Part shown: positions 18,019 through 27,020 of the stretch, piece after piece | How the letters are laid out: the number at the start of each line of letters is the position of its first letter | How positions within the stretch are numbered: position 1 is the stretch's first letter | NCBI RefSeq assembly: GCF_900176205.1 | Contig: NZ_LT859959.1 | Coordinates: forward strand, 5,539,001-5,603,000 | DNA length: 64,000 bases | Origin: Bradyrhizobium sp. ORS 285 | GTDB taxonomy: Bacteria > Pseudomonadota > Alphaproteobacteria > Rhizobiales > Xanthobacteraceae | Direction of reading: 5' to 3' | Made by a program: the position numbers and the translations under genes | Notes under the pieces: model-generated | What the model saw: the letters and a program-made list of their open reading frames with translations, nothing else | What the model was told of the DNA's origin: nothing | Databases searched by the model: none

Positions 18019-19093
18019 AAAGCGCGCCGAACGCTCGCGCACCATCGCCCTGGTATCGCCGCTGATCGCGATCGGGTTGACGCTCGTTACCATGAGCGTG
18101 CTGTTCGCAATGCTCGGCAAGAACCCGATCACCGCGCTCGGCGTCTACTTCATCGCGCCGCTGACCGACGGCTATTCGCTGCAGGAGATCGCGGTGAAGG
18201 CGACGCCGCTGGTGATGATCGCTATCGGATTGTCGCTGTGCTACCTCGCCAATGCCTGGAACATCGGCGCCGAGGGCCAGTTCCTGGTCGGCGCAGTCGC
18301 CGGCAGCTGGATTGCGGTGACGACGCAGGGCACTGACGCCGGTCATTGGGTGCTCCCGGCCATGCTGGTCGCGGGCGCCGTCGCCGGCGCGCTCTATGCG
18401 CTGATCCCGGCATTGTGCCGGGTGAAGTTCGGCGCCAGCGAGATCCTCACCAGCCTGATGCTGGTCTATGTCGCCGACCTCCTGCTCGACTATCTCGTTC
18501 GCGGCCCCTGGCGCGATCCGGCCGGCTTCAATTTCCCGACCACCGCGGAGTTCGATCCGGTCGCGACCGTGCCGGTGCTGATCGAGGGCGGCCGGCTGCA
18601 TCTCGGCAGCATCATCGCGCTCGCCGTCGTCGCCTGTGCCTTCGTGCTGCTCGACCGCACCATAAAGGGTTTCGAGATCCGCGTCGTCGGCGTCGCGCCG
18701 CGCGCAGCGCGCTTCGGCGGCTTCAACGCCAATCAGCTCATTCTCCTGACCTTCGCGGTCTCCGGCGCGTTGGCCGGCCTCGCGGGGATCATCGAGGTCG
18801 CCGGGCCGATCGGGCATCTGCAGCCGGGCATCTCCCCCGGCTATGGCTTCACGGCGATCATCGTGGCCTTCCTCGGCCGGCTGAACCCGGTTGGAATACT
18901 CATTGCAGGGCTGTTCCTCGCCTTGACGTTCATCGGTGGAGAGCAGGCGCAGATCACGATGAAGATTCCGCTCGACGTCACCAAGGTGTTCCAGGGCATC
19001 CTGCTGTTCTACGTGCTCGCCTGCGACTCACTCATCCTCTACCGGTTCAAGCTCGTCTCCGCCGCGCGGCAGGTGCAAAGTGCTGCTCGTTGA
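18002..19093 (+). CDS. Nucleoside (BMP-type) ABC transporter, permease 1
   Basis: A 363-residue inner-membrane permease of the BPD_transp_2 (ribose/branched-chain) family with roughly ten helices. It contains the conserved cytoplasmic coupling region NAWNIGAEGQFLVGAVAGSW near residue 80, RVVGVAPRAARFGGFN near 225, and SGALAGLAGIIEVAG. The sequence order is that of YufP/NupB-type permeases, which pair with a second shorter permease. It overlaps both neighbours, by 17 and 14 bases. It forms the channel with the next gene product. Substrate inferred as purine nucleosides or bases from family and context. Confidence 0.88.
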   Translation: MQLVLEKRAERSRTIALVSPLIAIGLTLVTMSVLFAMLGKNPITALGVYFIAPLTDGYSLQEIAVKATPLVMIAIGLSLCYLANAWNIGAEGQFLVGAVAGSWIAVTTQGTDAGHWVLPAMLVAGAVAGALYALIPALCRVKFGASEILTSLMLVYVADLLLDYLVRGPWRDPAGFNFPTTAEFDPVATVPVLIEGGRLHLGSIIALAVVACAFVLLDRTIKGFEIRVVGVAPRAARFGGFNANQLILLTFAVSGALAGLAGIIEVAGPIGHLQPGISPGYGFTAIIVAFLGRLNPVGILIAGLFLALTFIGGEQAQITMKIPLDVTKVFQGILLFYVLACDSLILYRFKLVSAARQVQSAAR

Positions 19094-19997
19094 AGCCATC
19101 ATCCTCTCGGTGCTCGCCGCATCGACGCCGCTGCTGCTGGCCGCAACCGGCGAGTTGGTGACCGAGCGCGCCGGCGTCCTCAACCTTGGCGTCGAGGGCA
19201 TGATGATCGTCGGCGCCGCCTGCGGCTTCGCGGGCGCGTGGATGTCCGGATCGATCATCATCGGCGCGCTCTGCGGCATCATCGCCGGCATGCTGATGTC
19301 GCTGATCTTCGCGGTCATGACGCTCGGCCTTGCCGTCAACCAGGTGGCGACCGGCCTCGCGCTGACCATCCTCGGCATCGGCCTGTCCGGACTGATCGGC
19401 GCGCGCTTCGTCGGCGAACGCATCACCACCGCGCCCAAGCTCGCCATTCCCGGTCTGACCGATATTCCCTTGGTCGGCCGCATCCTGTTCGGCGAGGACG
19501 CCTTCGTCTATCTGTCGCTCATCTTGATCGTCGCCGTCTGGTGGTTCCTCTACCGCACGCGCGCCGGCCTCGTGCTGCGCGCCTGCGGCGACAACCACGT
19601 CTCCGCGCATGCGCTCGGCTATCCGGTGCTGCGTATCCGCCTGCTCGCCGTGCTGTTCGGCGGCGGCTGCGCCGGACTGGCCGGCGCCTATCTGCCGCTC
19701 GCCTACACGCCGTTCTTCATTCCCGGCATGACCGCCGGCCGCGGTTGGATCGCGCTGGCGCTGGTCGTGTTCGCGTCCTGGCGGCCGGGCCGGCTCGTCA
19801 TCGGCGCCTATCTGTTCGGCGCGGTGACGATCCTGCAGCTGCATGCGCAAGGCGCGGGCGTCGGCATTCCCTCGCAATTCATGTCGGCGCTGCCTTACCT
19901 CGCGACCGTGATCGTGCTGGTGCTGCTGTCGCGCGCCCGCACCGGCGGCTCGACCGCGCCGGCGGCGCTGGGCACGGTGTTCGTGCCGGATCGCTAG
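19080..19997 (+). CDS. Nucleoside (BMP-type) ABC transporter, permease 2
   Basis: A 305-residue partner permease (YufQ/NupC type), about nine helices. It starts LLVEAIILSVLAASTPLLLA and carries TERAGVLNLGVEGMMIVGA, the family's signature loop. It also has LRACGDNHVSAHALGYPV and GGGCAGLAGAYLPL. It overlaps the first permease gene by 14 bases. A hairpin at 20005-20041 separates it from the gene for the substrate-binding protein. Confidence 0.88.
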   Translation: MLLVEAIILSVLAASTPLLLAATGELVTERAGVLNLGVEGMMIVGAACGFAGAWMSGSIIIGALCGIIAGMLMSLIFAVMTLGLAVNQVATGLALTILGIGLSGLIGARFVGERITTAPKLAIPGLTDIPLVGRILFGEDAFVYLSLILIVAVWWFLYRTRAGLVLRACGDNHVSAHALGYPVLRIRLLAVLFGGGCAGLAGAYLPLAYTPFFIPGMTAGRGWIALALVVFASWRPGRLVIGAYLFGAVTILQLHAQGAGVGIPSQFMSALPYLATVIVLVLLSRARTGGSTAPAALGTVFVPDR

Positions 19998-20004
19998 AGA
20001 CTTC

Positions 20005-20041
20005 ATCCCGAGCGCCTGCGATGGGGCGCGGCGCTTGGGAT
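20005..20041 (+). terminator. Intercistronic hairpin in nucleoside ABC operon
   Basis: ATCCCGAGCGCC at 20005-20016 pairs with GGCGCTTGGGAT at 20030-20041, a 12-bp stem with one G-T pair and a 13-base loop. TTTTT follows six bases later. It lies after the permease stop and before the binding-protein start. It could be a partial terminator or an mRNA-stabilising structure. Confidence 0.5.
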
Positions 20042-20072
20042 CACCGGTTTTTCCCCTGACTGTTTGGAGACG

Positions 20073-21158
20073 ATGACCATGATAAAAAGGCTTCTGGGCG
20101 CGGCCGCCGCGCTGGTGCTGGCGGGGAGCATCGCCGGCGTGGCGCATGCCGCCGACAAGCTGAAGGTCGGCTTCATCTATCTCGGCCCAATCGGCGATCT
20201 CGGCTGGACCTATCAGCACGAGCTCGGCCGCCAGGCGCTGGTCAAGGAGCTCGGCGACAAGATCGAGACCACCTATCTCGAGAACGTGCCGGAGGGTCCG
20301 GACTCCGAGCGCGCCATCGAGCAACTCGTCCGCGCCGGCAACAAGCTGATCTTCACGACGTCTTTCGGCTACATGGACCCGACGCTGAAGGTGGCCAAGA
20401 AGTATCCGAACGTGCATTTCGAGCACGCCACCGGCTACAAGCGCGACAAGAACATGTCGACCTATTCGGGCCGCTGGTACCAGGGCCGCTACATCCAGGG
20501 CCAGATCGCGGCCAAGATGTCGAAGGCCGGCGTGCTCGGCTATATCGGCTCGTTCCCGATCCCCGAGGTCGTCTCCGGCATCAACGCCACCATGTTGGGC
20601 GCGCAGTCGGTCAATCCGAACATCAAGGTCAAGATCATCTGGGTCAACACCTGGTTCGACCCGGGCAAGGAGGCCGACGCCGCCAAGGCGCTGCTCGATC
20701 AGGGCGCTGATATCATCATGCAGCACACGGACAGCCCGGCGGCGATGCAGGTCGCGGCCGAGCGCGGCAAGCTCGCCTTCGGCCAGGATTCCGAGATGAT
20801 CAAGTTCGGCCCGAAGGCACAGCTGACCTCGATCCTCGACACCTGGGGCCCCTACTACATCGCCCGCGTCAAGGCCGAGCTCGACGGCACCTGGAAGTCC
20901 GAGGACACCTGGGGCGGCCTCGACTCCAAGATGTTCGAGATGGCGCCCTACACCAACATGCCCGACGACGTGAAAAAGATGGCCGAGGAGACCCAGGCCG
21001 CGATCACCTCGGGCAAGCTGCATCCGTTCAAATGCCCGGTCGTCGGGCAGGACGGCAAGGAGGTCGAGTGCAAGGGCGGCGACCACCTCGCCGACGGCCA
21101 GATCCTCGGCATGAACTTCTACGTCAAGGACGTCGACGACAAGCTGCCGGGCAAGTAA
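20073..21158 (+). CDS. BMP-family ABC transporter substrate-binding lipoprotein-like protein
   Basis: A 361-residue periplasmic binding protein of the basic membrane protein (BMP/PnrA) family, which binds purine nucleosides in characterised members. The signal peptide runs IKRLLGAAAALVLAGSIAGV and ends at AHA before ADKLKVGFIYLGPIGDLGW. Family hallmarks are DLGWTYQHELGR, the EQLVRAGNKLIFTTSFGYMD region and QHTDSPAAMQVAAERG. There is no lipobox Cys, so it is free in the periplasm. I choose the ATG at 20073 because GGAG lies 5 bases upstream; a TTG at 20064 is in frame but unsupported. It is the last gene of the operon. Confidence 0.88.
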   Translation: MTMIKRLLGAAAALVLAGSIAGVAHAADKLKVGFIYLGPIGDLGWTYQHELGRQALVKELGDKIETTYLENVPEGPDSERAIEQLVRAGNKLIFTTSFGYMDPTLKVAKKYPNVHFEHATGYKRDKNMSTYSGRWYQGRYIQGQIAAKMSKAGVLGYIGSFPIPEVVSGINATMLGAQSVNPNIKVKIIWVNTWFDPGKEADAAKALLDQGADIIMQHTDSPAAMQVAAERGKLAFGQDSEMIKFGPKAQLTSILDTWGPYYIARVKAELDGTWKSEDTWGGLDSKMFEMAPYTNMPDDVKKMAEETQAAITSGKLHPFKCPVVGQDGKEVECKGGDHLADGQILGMNFYVKDVDDKLPGK

Positions 21159-21175
21159 GCGAGGCGACAACCAAA

Positions 21176-21203
21176 TGCCCTGCCGCCGATCGGCGGCGGG
21201 GCA
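21176..21203 (+). terminator. Probable terminator after BMP binding-protein gene
   Basis: A hairpin with arms TGCCCTGCCGCC (21176-21187) and GGCGGCGGGGCA (21192-21203) and a GATC loop, one T-G pair, followed by GACTTTC. The stem is very stable but the T-run is short. It lies 18 bases after the stop, at the boundary with the peptide ABC operon. Confidence 0.55.
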
Positions 21204-21353
21204 GACTTTCTCCGAGGTCGGGCACCGCGCCGGCGGTTGCTCAATCCTACGATGCATTGACAGCAGGAACACCCGATAGCAAGGTCATGGCAGACGCCGC
21301 GGTGCAGCCGATGGGCGCATGAGCGTCGCCAGTTCCCACCCGGAGTTCCAACC

Positions 21354-22952
21354 GTGAACAGATATCACCTGCTCGTTGCCGTCTGCGCATCGGCGCTGCT
21401 GGCAAGTCCGTCCGCTTTTGCGAAGACACTTGTGTTCTGCTCAGAGGGCAGCCCGGAGAACTTCTATCCCGGCGTCAATACGACCGGAACATCGTTCGAT
21501 GGCAATGAGCCGATCTACAACCGTATCGTCGAGTTCGAGCGCGGCGGCACCCAGGTGGTTCCGGGCCTCGCCGAAAGCTGGACCATCTCCCCGGACGGCA
21601 CCACCTACACCTTCAATCTGCGCAAGGGCGTGAAGTGGCACAGCTCGAAATCGTTCAAGCCGACGCGCGACTTCAACGCTGACGACATTCTGTTCTCGAT
21701 CGAACGCCAGTGGAAGGAGGACAATCCCTATTTCAAGGTGACCAGTCCGAACCATTCCTATTTCGGCGACATGGCGATGCCGAAACTGCTGAAATCGGTC
21801 GAGAAGACCGACGACTACACGATCAAGATCACCCTCAATCAGCCGGAAGCTCCGTTCCTCGCCGATCTCGCGATGCCGTTCGCGGCGATCCAGTCGAAGG
21901 AATATGCGGATGCGATGCTGAAGGCCGGCACGCCCGAGAAGATCGATCAGGATCCGATCGGCACCGGTCCGTTCTATCTGGTCCAGTATCAGAAGGACGC
22001 CGTGATCCGCTACAAGGCGTTCCCGCAATATTGGGGCGGCAAGGCCAAGATCGACGACCTCGTCTATGCGATCACGCCGGATTCCTCGGTGCGCTGGGCC
22101 AAGCTGCAGAAGGGCGAATGCGATGTGATGCCCTATCCCAATCCGGCTGACATCGACGCAATCCGCAAGGATCCCAACGTCACGGTGCTGGAGCAGCCCG
22201 GTCTCAATGTCGGCTATCTCTCCTTCAACACTCAGAAGAAGCCGTTCGACGACGTGCGCGTTCGCAAGGCGATCAGCATGGCGATCAACAAGAAGGCGAT
22301 CATCGACGCCGTCTATCTGTCGACCGGCATCGCGGCCAAGAACCCGATCCCGCCGTCGATGTGGTCCTACAACGATGCCGTCAAGGACGATCCCTATGAT
22401 CCCGAGGCAGCCAAGAAGCTGCTCGCCGAAGCCGGATTTCCGAACGGCGTGGAGACCGATCTGTGGGCCATGCCGGTGCAGCGGCCCTACAATCCGAACG
22501 CCAAGCGCGTTGCCGAGCTGATGCAGGCCGACCTCGCCAAGATCGGCGTCAAGGCCGAGATCAAGTCGTACGAATGGGGTGAATACCGCAAGCGGCTGCA
22601 GGCCGGCGAGCACCAGATGGGCATGCTCGGTTGGACCGGCGACAATGGCGATCCCGACAACTTCCTGCACACCCTGCTGGGCTGCGCTTCGGCCCAAACG
22701 GCATCGGGATCGAACATCGCCAAGTTCTGCTACAAGCCGTTCGACGATCTGGTCGTAAAGGCCAAGACGGTCAGCGACCAGGCCGAGCGGACCAAGCTGT
22801 ATGGCGAGGCTCAGGTGATCTTCAAGGAGCAGGCGCCCTGGTTCACCATCGCCCATGCTGTGCAGCTCAAGCCCGTCAGCAAGCGCGTGATCGACTTCAA
22901 GCTGTCGCCGTTCGGCCGCCACAGCTTTTACGGCGTCGACGTCAAGGACTAG
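21354..22952 (+). CDS. dppA: Dipeptide ABC transporter substrate-binding protein
   Basis: A 532-residue periplasmic SBP_bac_5 protein. The signal peptide is MNRYHLLVAVCASALLASPS, cleaved after AFA, before KTLVFCSEGSPENFYPGVNT, which closely resembles mature E. coli DppA. RDFNADDILFSIERQW and PDSSVRWAKLQKGECDVM are family landmarks. Translation starts at GTG 21354, with GGAG 9 bases before. It delivers di- or oligopeptides to DppBC. A pair of Cys late in the protein (around CASAQTASGSNIAKFC) matches the disulfide region of DppA. It leads a five-gene operon dppABCDF that lies inside the purine region. Confidence 0.9.
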   Translation: MNRYHLLVAVCASALLASPSAFAKTLVFCSEGSPENFYPGVNTTGTSFDGNEPIYNRIVEFERGGTQVVPGLAESWTISPDGTTYTFNLRKGVKWHSSKSFKPTRDFNADDILFSIERQWKEDNPYFKVTSPNHSYFGDMAMPKLLKSVEKTDDYTIKITLNQPEAPFLADLAMPFAAIQSKEYADAMLKAGTPEKIDQDPIGTGPFYLVQYQKDAVIRYKAFPQYWGGKAKIDDLVYAITPDSSVRWAKLQKGECDVMPYPNPADIDAIRKDPNVTVLEQPGLNVGYLSFNTQKKPFDDVRVRKAISMAINKKAIIDAVYLSTGIAAKNPIPPSMWSYNDAVKDDPYDPEAAKKLLAEAGFPNGVETDLWAMPVQRPYNPNAKRVAELMQADLAKIGVKAEIKSYEWGEYRKRLQAGEHQMGMLGWTGDNGDPDNFLHTLLGCASAQTASGSNIAKFCYKPFDDLVVKAKTVSDQAERTKLYGEAQVIFKEQAPWFTIAHAVQLKPVSKRVIDFKLSPFGRHSFYGVDVKD

Positions 22953-23062
22953 CCGACGACGGTGCGGAGCGGCTGCCCGCTCTGCACCTGATCCATTCGA
23001 CTGATGCTGCGGCGACTGCCGAACGATTTGACTTCTTGCGATCGAGGACCACAGAGCAAGGC

Positions 23063-24073
23063 ATGCTTCGATTTGCTTTGACCCGCCTGAGTCTCGTGGT
23101 TCCGACCTTCATCGGCCTCACTCTGCTCGTGTTCGTGCTGATCCGCCTGATCCCGGGCGATCCGATCGAGACCATGGCCGGCGAACGCGGCATTGATCCG
23201 GCGCGTCTGGCGCAGCTGCGCAAGGATTACGGCTTCGATCAGCCGGTGCTGGTGCAATACGGCTTCTATCTGGCGCGGCTGGTGCACGGCGATCTCGGGC
23301 GCTCGATCGTCACCCATGAGCCGGTCATCTCGGAATTCCAGAGCCTGTTCCCCGCCACGGTCGAACTGTCGGTCTGCGCCATCCTGTTTGCGCTCTGCAT
23401 CGGGCTGCCGGCCGGCATCATTGCCGCCGTCCGGCGCAACTCGATCTTCGACCACGGCGTGATGGGGATCTCGCTGACCGGCTACTCGATGCCGATCTTC
23501 TGGTGGGGCCTGCTGCTGATCCTGCTGTTCTCGGTTCAGCTCGGATGGACGCCGGTGTCGGGCCGGATCGCGGTGCAATATTTCATCGAGCCGGTCACCG
23601 GCTTCCTGCTGATCGATACGCTGCTGGACGGCGATGTCGGCGCGTTCAGGTCGGCGCTGTCGCATCTCGTATTGCCGACGATCGTGCTCGGCACGGTGCC
23701 GCTCGCGGTGATCGCGCGCATGACGCGGTCGGCCATGCTGGAGGTGCTGGGCGAGGACTATATCCGCACCGCTCGCGCCAAGGGCCTGCCGCGCTTCCGC
23801 GTGATCGCGATCCACGCACTTCGCAATGCCCTGATCCCGGTTGTGACCGTCATCGGGCTGCAGGTCGGCGTGCTGTTCACTGGCGCCATCCTGACCGAGA
23901 CGATCTTTTCCTGGCCGGGTGTCGGCAAATGGCTGATCGAGGGCATCAACCGTCGCGACTATCCGGTGCTTCAAGGCGGCACGCTGCTGATCGGGGCGAT
24001 CGTCATGACGGTCAATCTGCTGGTTGATATTGCCTACGGGCTGATCAATCCGCGCATCCGGTACTCGCGATGA
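23063..24073 (+). CDS. dppB: Dipeptide ABC transporter permease DppB
   Basis: A 336-residue inner-membrane permease with about six helices. The N-terminus MLRFALTRLSLVVPTFIGLT and LIRLIPGDPIE are typical of DppB/OppB. The EAA coupling loop reads EDYIRTARAKGLPRFRVIAI, and FSWPGVGKWLIEGINRRDYP follows near the end. I use the ATG at 23063; the frame is open further upstream but that stretch overlaps dppA. The 110-base gap after dppA shows no obvious terminator. Its stop overlaps dppC by 4 bases. Confidence 0.9.
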   Translation: MLRFALTRLSLVVPTFIGLTLLVFVLIRLIPGDPIETMAGERGIDPARLAQLRKDYGFDQPVLVQYGFYLARLVHGDLGRSIVTHEPVISEFQSLFPATVELSVCAILFALCIGLPAGIIAAVRRNSIFDHGVMGISLTGYSMPIFWWGLLLILLFSVQLGWTPVSGRIAVQYFIEPVTGFLLIDTLLDGDVGAFRSALSHLVLPTIVLGTVPLAVIARMTRSAMLEVLGEDYIRTARAKGLPRFRVIAIHALRNALIPVVTVIGLQVGVLFTGAILTETIFSWPGVGKWLIEGINRRDYPVLQGGTLLIGAIVMTVNLLVDIAYGLINPRIRYSR

Positions 24074-24981
24074 GTAGCGAGAGCATCGAGACCCGTGTCG
24101 CCGCAGCTCGGGCCGGCGCCCCGCCGTCGCCGCTGATGGAATTCTGGCTGGATTTCAGGAAGAACGCCGGCGCGGTCATGGGCCTCCTCGTGATCGCGAT
24201 CCTGGTCCTGCTGGCGCTGTTTGCCGATGTCGTGGCGCCGCATTCGCCGGTGCTGACCAACAACGCGGCGTTCCTGAAGCCGCCGTTCTGGCAACAGGGC
24301 GGGTCGCTCACCTACCCGCTCGGCACCGATGCGATCGGCCGCGATATTCTGTCCCGCCTCATCCACGGCTCCCGGCTGTCGCTGCTGATCGGGATCGCGG
24401 TGGTGGCGCTGTCGGTGATCTCCGGAACGATCCTCGGCCTGGTCGCGGGCTTTCTTCGCGGCACGACCGAGATCACCATCATGCGCCTGATGGACATCAC
24501 CCTGACCTTGCCGAGCCTGCTGCTGGCGATCGTGATCGTTGCGATCCTTGGGCCCGGCCTCATGAATGCCATGCTGGCGGTCGCGATCGTGCTGCTGCCG
24601 CATTATGTACGGATCGCGCGCGCCGCCGTCATCAGTGAGGTCTCCAAGGACTACGTCACCGCGGCCAAGGTCGCGGGCGCCGGCCGGCTGCGGTTGATGT
24701 TCAAGGAGGTGCTGCCGAATTGCGCGGCGCCGCTGATCGTGCAGGCGACGCTCGGCATTTCCACCGCGATCCTGGACGCGGCCGCGCTCGGCTTTCTCGG
24801 TCTCGGCGCCCAGCCGCCATCGCCGGAATGGGGGACCATGTTGGCGGACGCTCGCGAATTCGTGCTGCGGGCCTGGTGGGTCGTCACCCTGCCGGGCCTC
24901 GCAATCCTGCTGACCGTGCTCGCCTTCAACCTGCTCGGCGACGGGCTGCGCGACGCGCTCGACCCGAAGCTCAAACGATGA
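24070..24981 (+). CDS. dppC: Dipeptide ABC transporter permease DppC
   Basis: A 303-residue permease with the OppC/DppC arrangement: a cytoplasmic N-terminal tail, one helix, a periplasmic loop with PLGTDAIGRDILSRLIHGSR, then five helices. The EAA loop is KDYVTAAKVAGAGRLRLMF. PSPEWGTMLADARE and FNLLGDGLRDALDPKLKR close the protein as expected for this family. It pairs with DppB to form the channel. ATGA overlap with dppB indicates coupled translation. Confidence 0.9.
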   Translation: MSSESIETRVAAARAGAPPSPLMEFWLDFRKNAGAVMGLLVIAILVLLALFADVVAPHSPVLTNNAAFLKPPFWQQGGSLTYPLGTDAIGRDILSRLIHGSRLSLLIGIAVVALSVISGTILGLVAGFLRGTTEITIMRLMDITLTLPSLLLAIVIVAILGPGLMNAMLAVAIVLLPHYVRIARAAVISEVSKDYVTAAKVAGAGRLRLMFKEVLPNCAAPLIVQATLGISTAILDAAALGFLGLGAQPPSPEWGTMLADAREFVLRAWWVVTLPGLAILLTVLAFNLLGDGLRDALDPKLKR

Positions 24982-25008
24982 TGCAGACAAAGCCGTAAGG
25001 GCGATCCG

Positions 25009-26037
25009 ATGCCGCTTCTCGAGATCGAAAATCTGTCGGTCGCCTTCCCGTCGCGCAACGGCATGGTGCGGGCCGTCGACGGCGTCAGCCTCACGCTCGA
25101 CGCAGGCGAGGTGCTCGGTATCGTTGGCGAGTCCGGGTCCGGCAAGAGCGTCGGTATGCTCGCTCTCATGGGGCTCGTTCCTCATCCCGGACGCGTCCAG
25201 GCCGACAAGCTGCTGTTCGAGGGGCGCGACCTGCAGCGCCTGTCCGACCGCGAGCGGCGCGCGCTGACCGGCAAGGACGTCGCGATGATCTTCCAGGAGC
25301 CGACGACCTCGCTCAATCCCTCCTTCACCATCGGCTATCAACTGGCCGAGAGCTTGCGGATCCATGAGGGAATGGACCGCAAGGCGGCACGGCGGCGCGT
25401 GATCGAGCTCTTGGAGCAGGTCGGCATTCCCGCCGCGGAAAGCCGGTTGTCGGCCTATCCGCACCAATTGTCGGGCGGCATGAACCAGCGCGTCATGATC
25501 GCGATGGCGATTGCCTGCAATCCCAAACTCCTGATCGCCGACGAGCCGACGACGGCACTCGACGTCACCATCCAGGCGCAGATACTCGATCTCCTGCTGT
25601 CGCTGCAGCGCGACCGCGGCATGGCGCTGATCCTCATCACCCACAACATGGGCGTGGTCGCGGACACGACCGAGCGGGTCGCCGTGATGTATGCGGGCCA
25701 GATCATGGAGCAGCGTCCGACCGAGAGCCTGCTCGCAGCCCCCCAGCATCCCTACACGGCCGCCTTGCTGGCTGCGCGCCCAGAGGTGAGCGACGGCGGG
25801 CGTCTCGCCACCATTCCCGGCGTGGTGCCCGGCGTCTACGATCGGCCGCGCGGCTGTCTGTTCAGCCCGCGTTGCGCCTATGCGACGCCGGTGAGCGACG
25901 ACATCCGTCCCGAGCTGCGCCCCTGGCGCGATGGTCTGATCCGTTGCCATTATCCGCTCGGTGATCCCACGCGGGAGCAGCGCCTCGCAGCCGATCGCGG
26001 TCGTGCCGGTGCTCGCGCGCACGAGGCTTCGTCATGA
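25009..26037 (+). CDS. dppD: Dipeptide ABC transporter ATP-binding protein DppD
   Basis: A 342-residue ATPase with Walker [11 protein letters not shown]-loop [12 protein letters not shown], signature [16 protein letters not shown], Walker [14 protein letters not shown] and the H-loop ITHNMG. The C-terminal oligopeptide-transporter extension contains a Cys cluster region ([13 protein letters not shown]) that in family members binds an iron-sulfur cluster. The signature has MNQ rather than the more common MRQ. It energises import with DppF, with which it overlaps by 4 bases. Confidence 0.9.
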   Translation: MPLLEIENLSVAFPSRNGMVRAVDGVSLTLDAGEVLGIVGESGSGKSVGMLALMGLVPHPGRVQADKLLFEGRDLQRLSDRERRALTGKDVAMIFQEPTTSLNPSFTIGYQLAESLRIHEGMDRKAARRRVIELLEQVGIPAAESRLSAYPHQLSGGMNQRVMIAMAIACNPKLLIADEPTTALDVTIQAQILDLLLSLQRDRGMALILITHNMGVVADTTERVAVMYAGQIMEQRPTESLLAAPQHPYTAALLAARPEVSDGGRLATIPGVVPGVYDRPRGCLFSPRCAYATPVSDDIRPELRPWRDGLIRCHYPLGDPTREQRLAADRGRAGARAHEASS

Positions 26038-27011
26038 CTGCGCTCGTCACCGCCCGCGATCTCAAGCAGAGCTACCAGGTCAAGCAGGGCCTGTTCCGCG
26101 CGCCGGCGCATCTGCAGGCGGTCGGCGGCGTCTCGTTCGCAGTCGATGCCGGCAAGACGCTGGCGATCGTCGGCGAATCCGGTTGCGGAAAGTCGACCCT
26201 CGCCAGACTCGTCACGCTGATCGAGAAGCCGACAGCCGGCACGCTCACGCTTGACGGACTCGACGCCGTCAATCCGCCCGCCGGCGCGGCGCAGACTTTG
26301 CGTCGCACCGTGCAGATCGTCTTCCAGAATCCCTATGGCTCGCTCAACCCGCGCAAGCGCGTCGGCGCCATTCTCGAAGAGCCACTGATCATCAATACCA
26401 GTCTGAGCCGCGGCGAACGGCGGGCCCAGGCGCTCGACATGATGGCCAAGGTCGGGCTGCGTCCGGAGCAGTATGGACGCTATCCGCACATGTTCTCCGG
26501 AGGACAGCGGCAGCGCATCGCGATCGCCCGCGCCCTGATGCTGCGGCCGAAGCTCCTGGTCGCCGACGAGCCGGTCTCTGCGCTCGACATGTCGGTGCAG
26601 GCACAGGTGCTCAACCTGTTCGCAGACCTGCAGCGTGAGCTCGGCCTCGCCTACCTCTTCATCTCGCACGATCTCGGCGTGGTCAGGCACATCGCCGACG
26701 ACGTGCTGATCATGTATCTCGGCCTGGTGATGGAGCACGGGCCGAAGGAACGAATCTTCGCAAGGCCGCTGCACCCCTACGCCCAGGCGCTGGTCGATGC
26801 GACGCCGGGTCTCGGGCGCAAACGTCAGCGCATCGTGCCCAAGGGCGAACTGCCCTCGCCGCTCAACCCGCCAGCGGGCTGCGTGTTTTCCACCCGCTGC
26901 CCGCATGTGACCGATCTCTGCCGCACGCAGCGGCCGGCCCTGCGCCCGATCGACGGCCGCCTCGTCGCCTGCCATTACGCCGAGCGCTTTCTGGAGACGC
27001 AAGGGACCTGA
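26034..27011 (+). CDS. dppF: Dipeptide ABC transporter ATP-binding protein DppF
   Basis: A 325-residue partner ATPase. It has the DppF-type N-terminus with [20 protein letters not shown], Walker [11 protein letters not shown]-loop [14 protein letters not shown], signature [15 protein letters not shown] and Walker [13 protein letters not shown]. The C-terminal Cys pattern is [15 protein letters not shown]. It is the final gene of the dpp operon; a convergent amidohydrolase gene ends 10 bases further on, with no visible terminator between them. Confidence 0.9.
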   Translation: MTALVTARDLKQSYQVKQGLFRAPAHLQAVGGVSFAVDAGKTLAIVGESGCGKSTLARLVTLIEKPTAGTLTLDGLDAVNPPAGAAQTLRRTVQIVFQNPYGSLNPRKRVGAILEEPLIINTSLSRGERRAQALDMMAKVGLRPEQYGRYPHMFSGGQRQRIAIARALMLRPKLLVADEPVSALDMSVQAQVLNLFADLQRELGLAYLFISHDLGVVRHIADDVLIMYLGLVMEHGPKERIFARPLHPYAQALVDATPGLGRKRQRIVPKGELPSPLNPPAGCVFSTRCPHVTDLCRTQRPALRPIDGRLVACHYAERFLETQGT

Positions 27012-27020
27012 CGGCTGCAT

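Noticed and set aside
19047..21272. A 741-codon minus-strand frame opposite the nucleoside permease and binding-protein genes
   Set aside because: Low-complexity Arg/Asp/His composition and no domain; it is a shadow of the coding strand.
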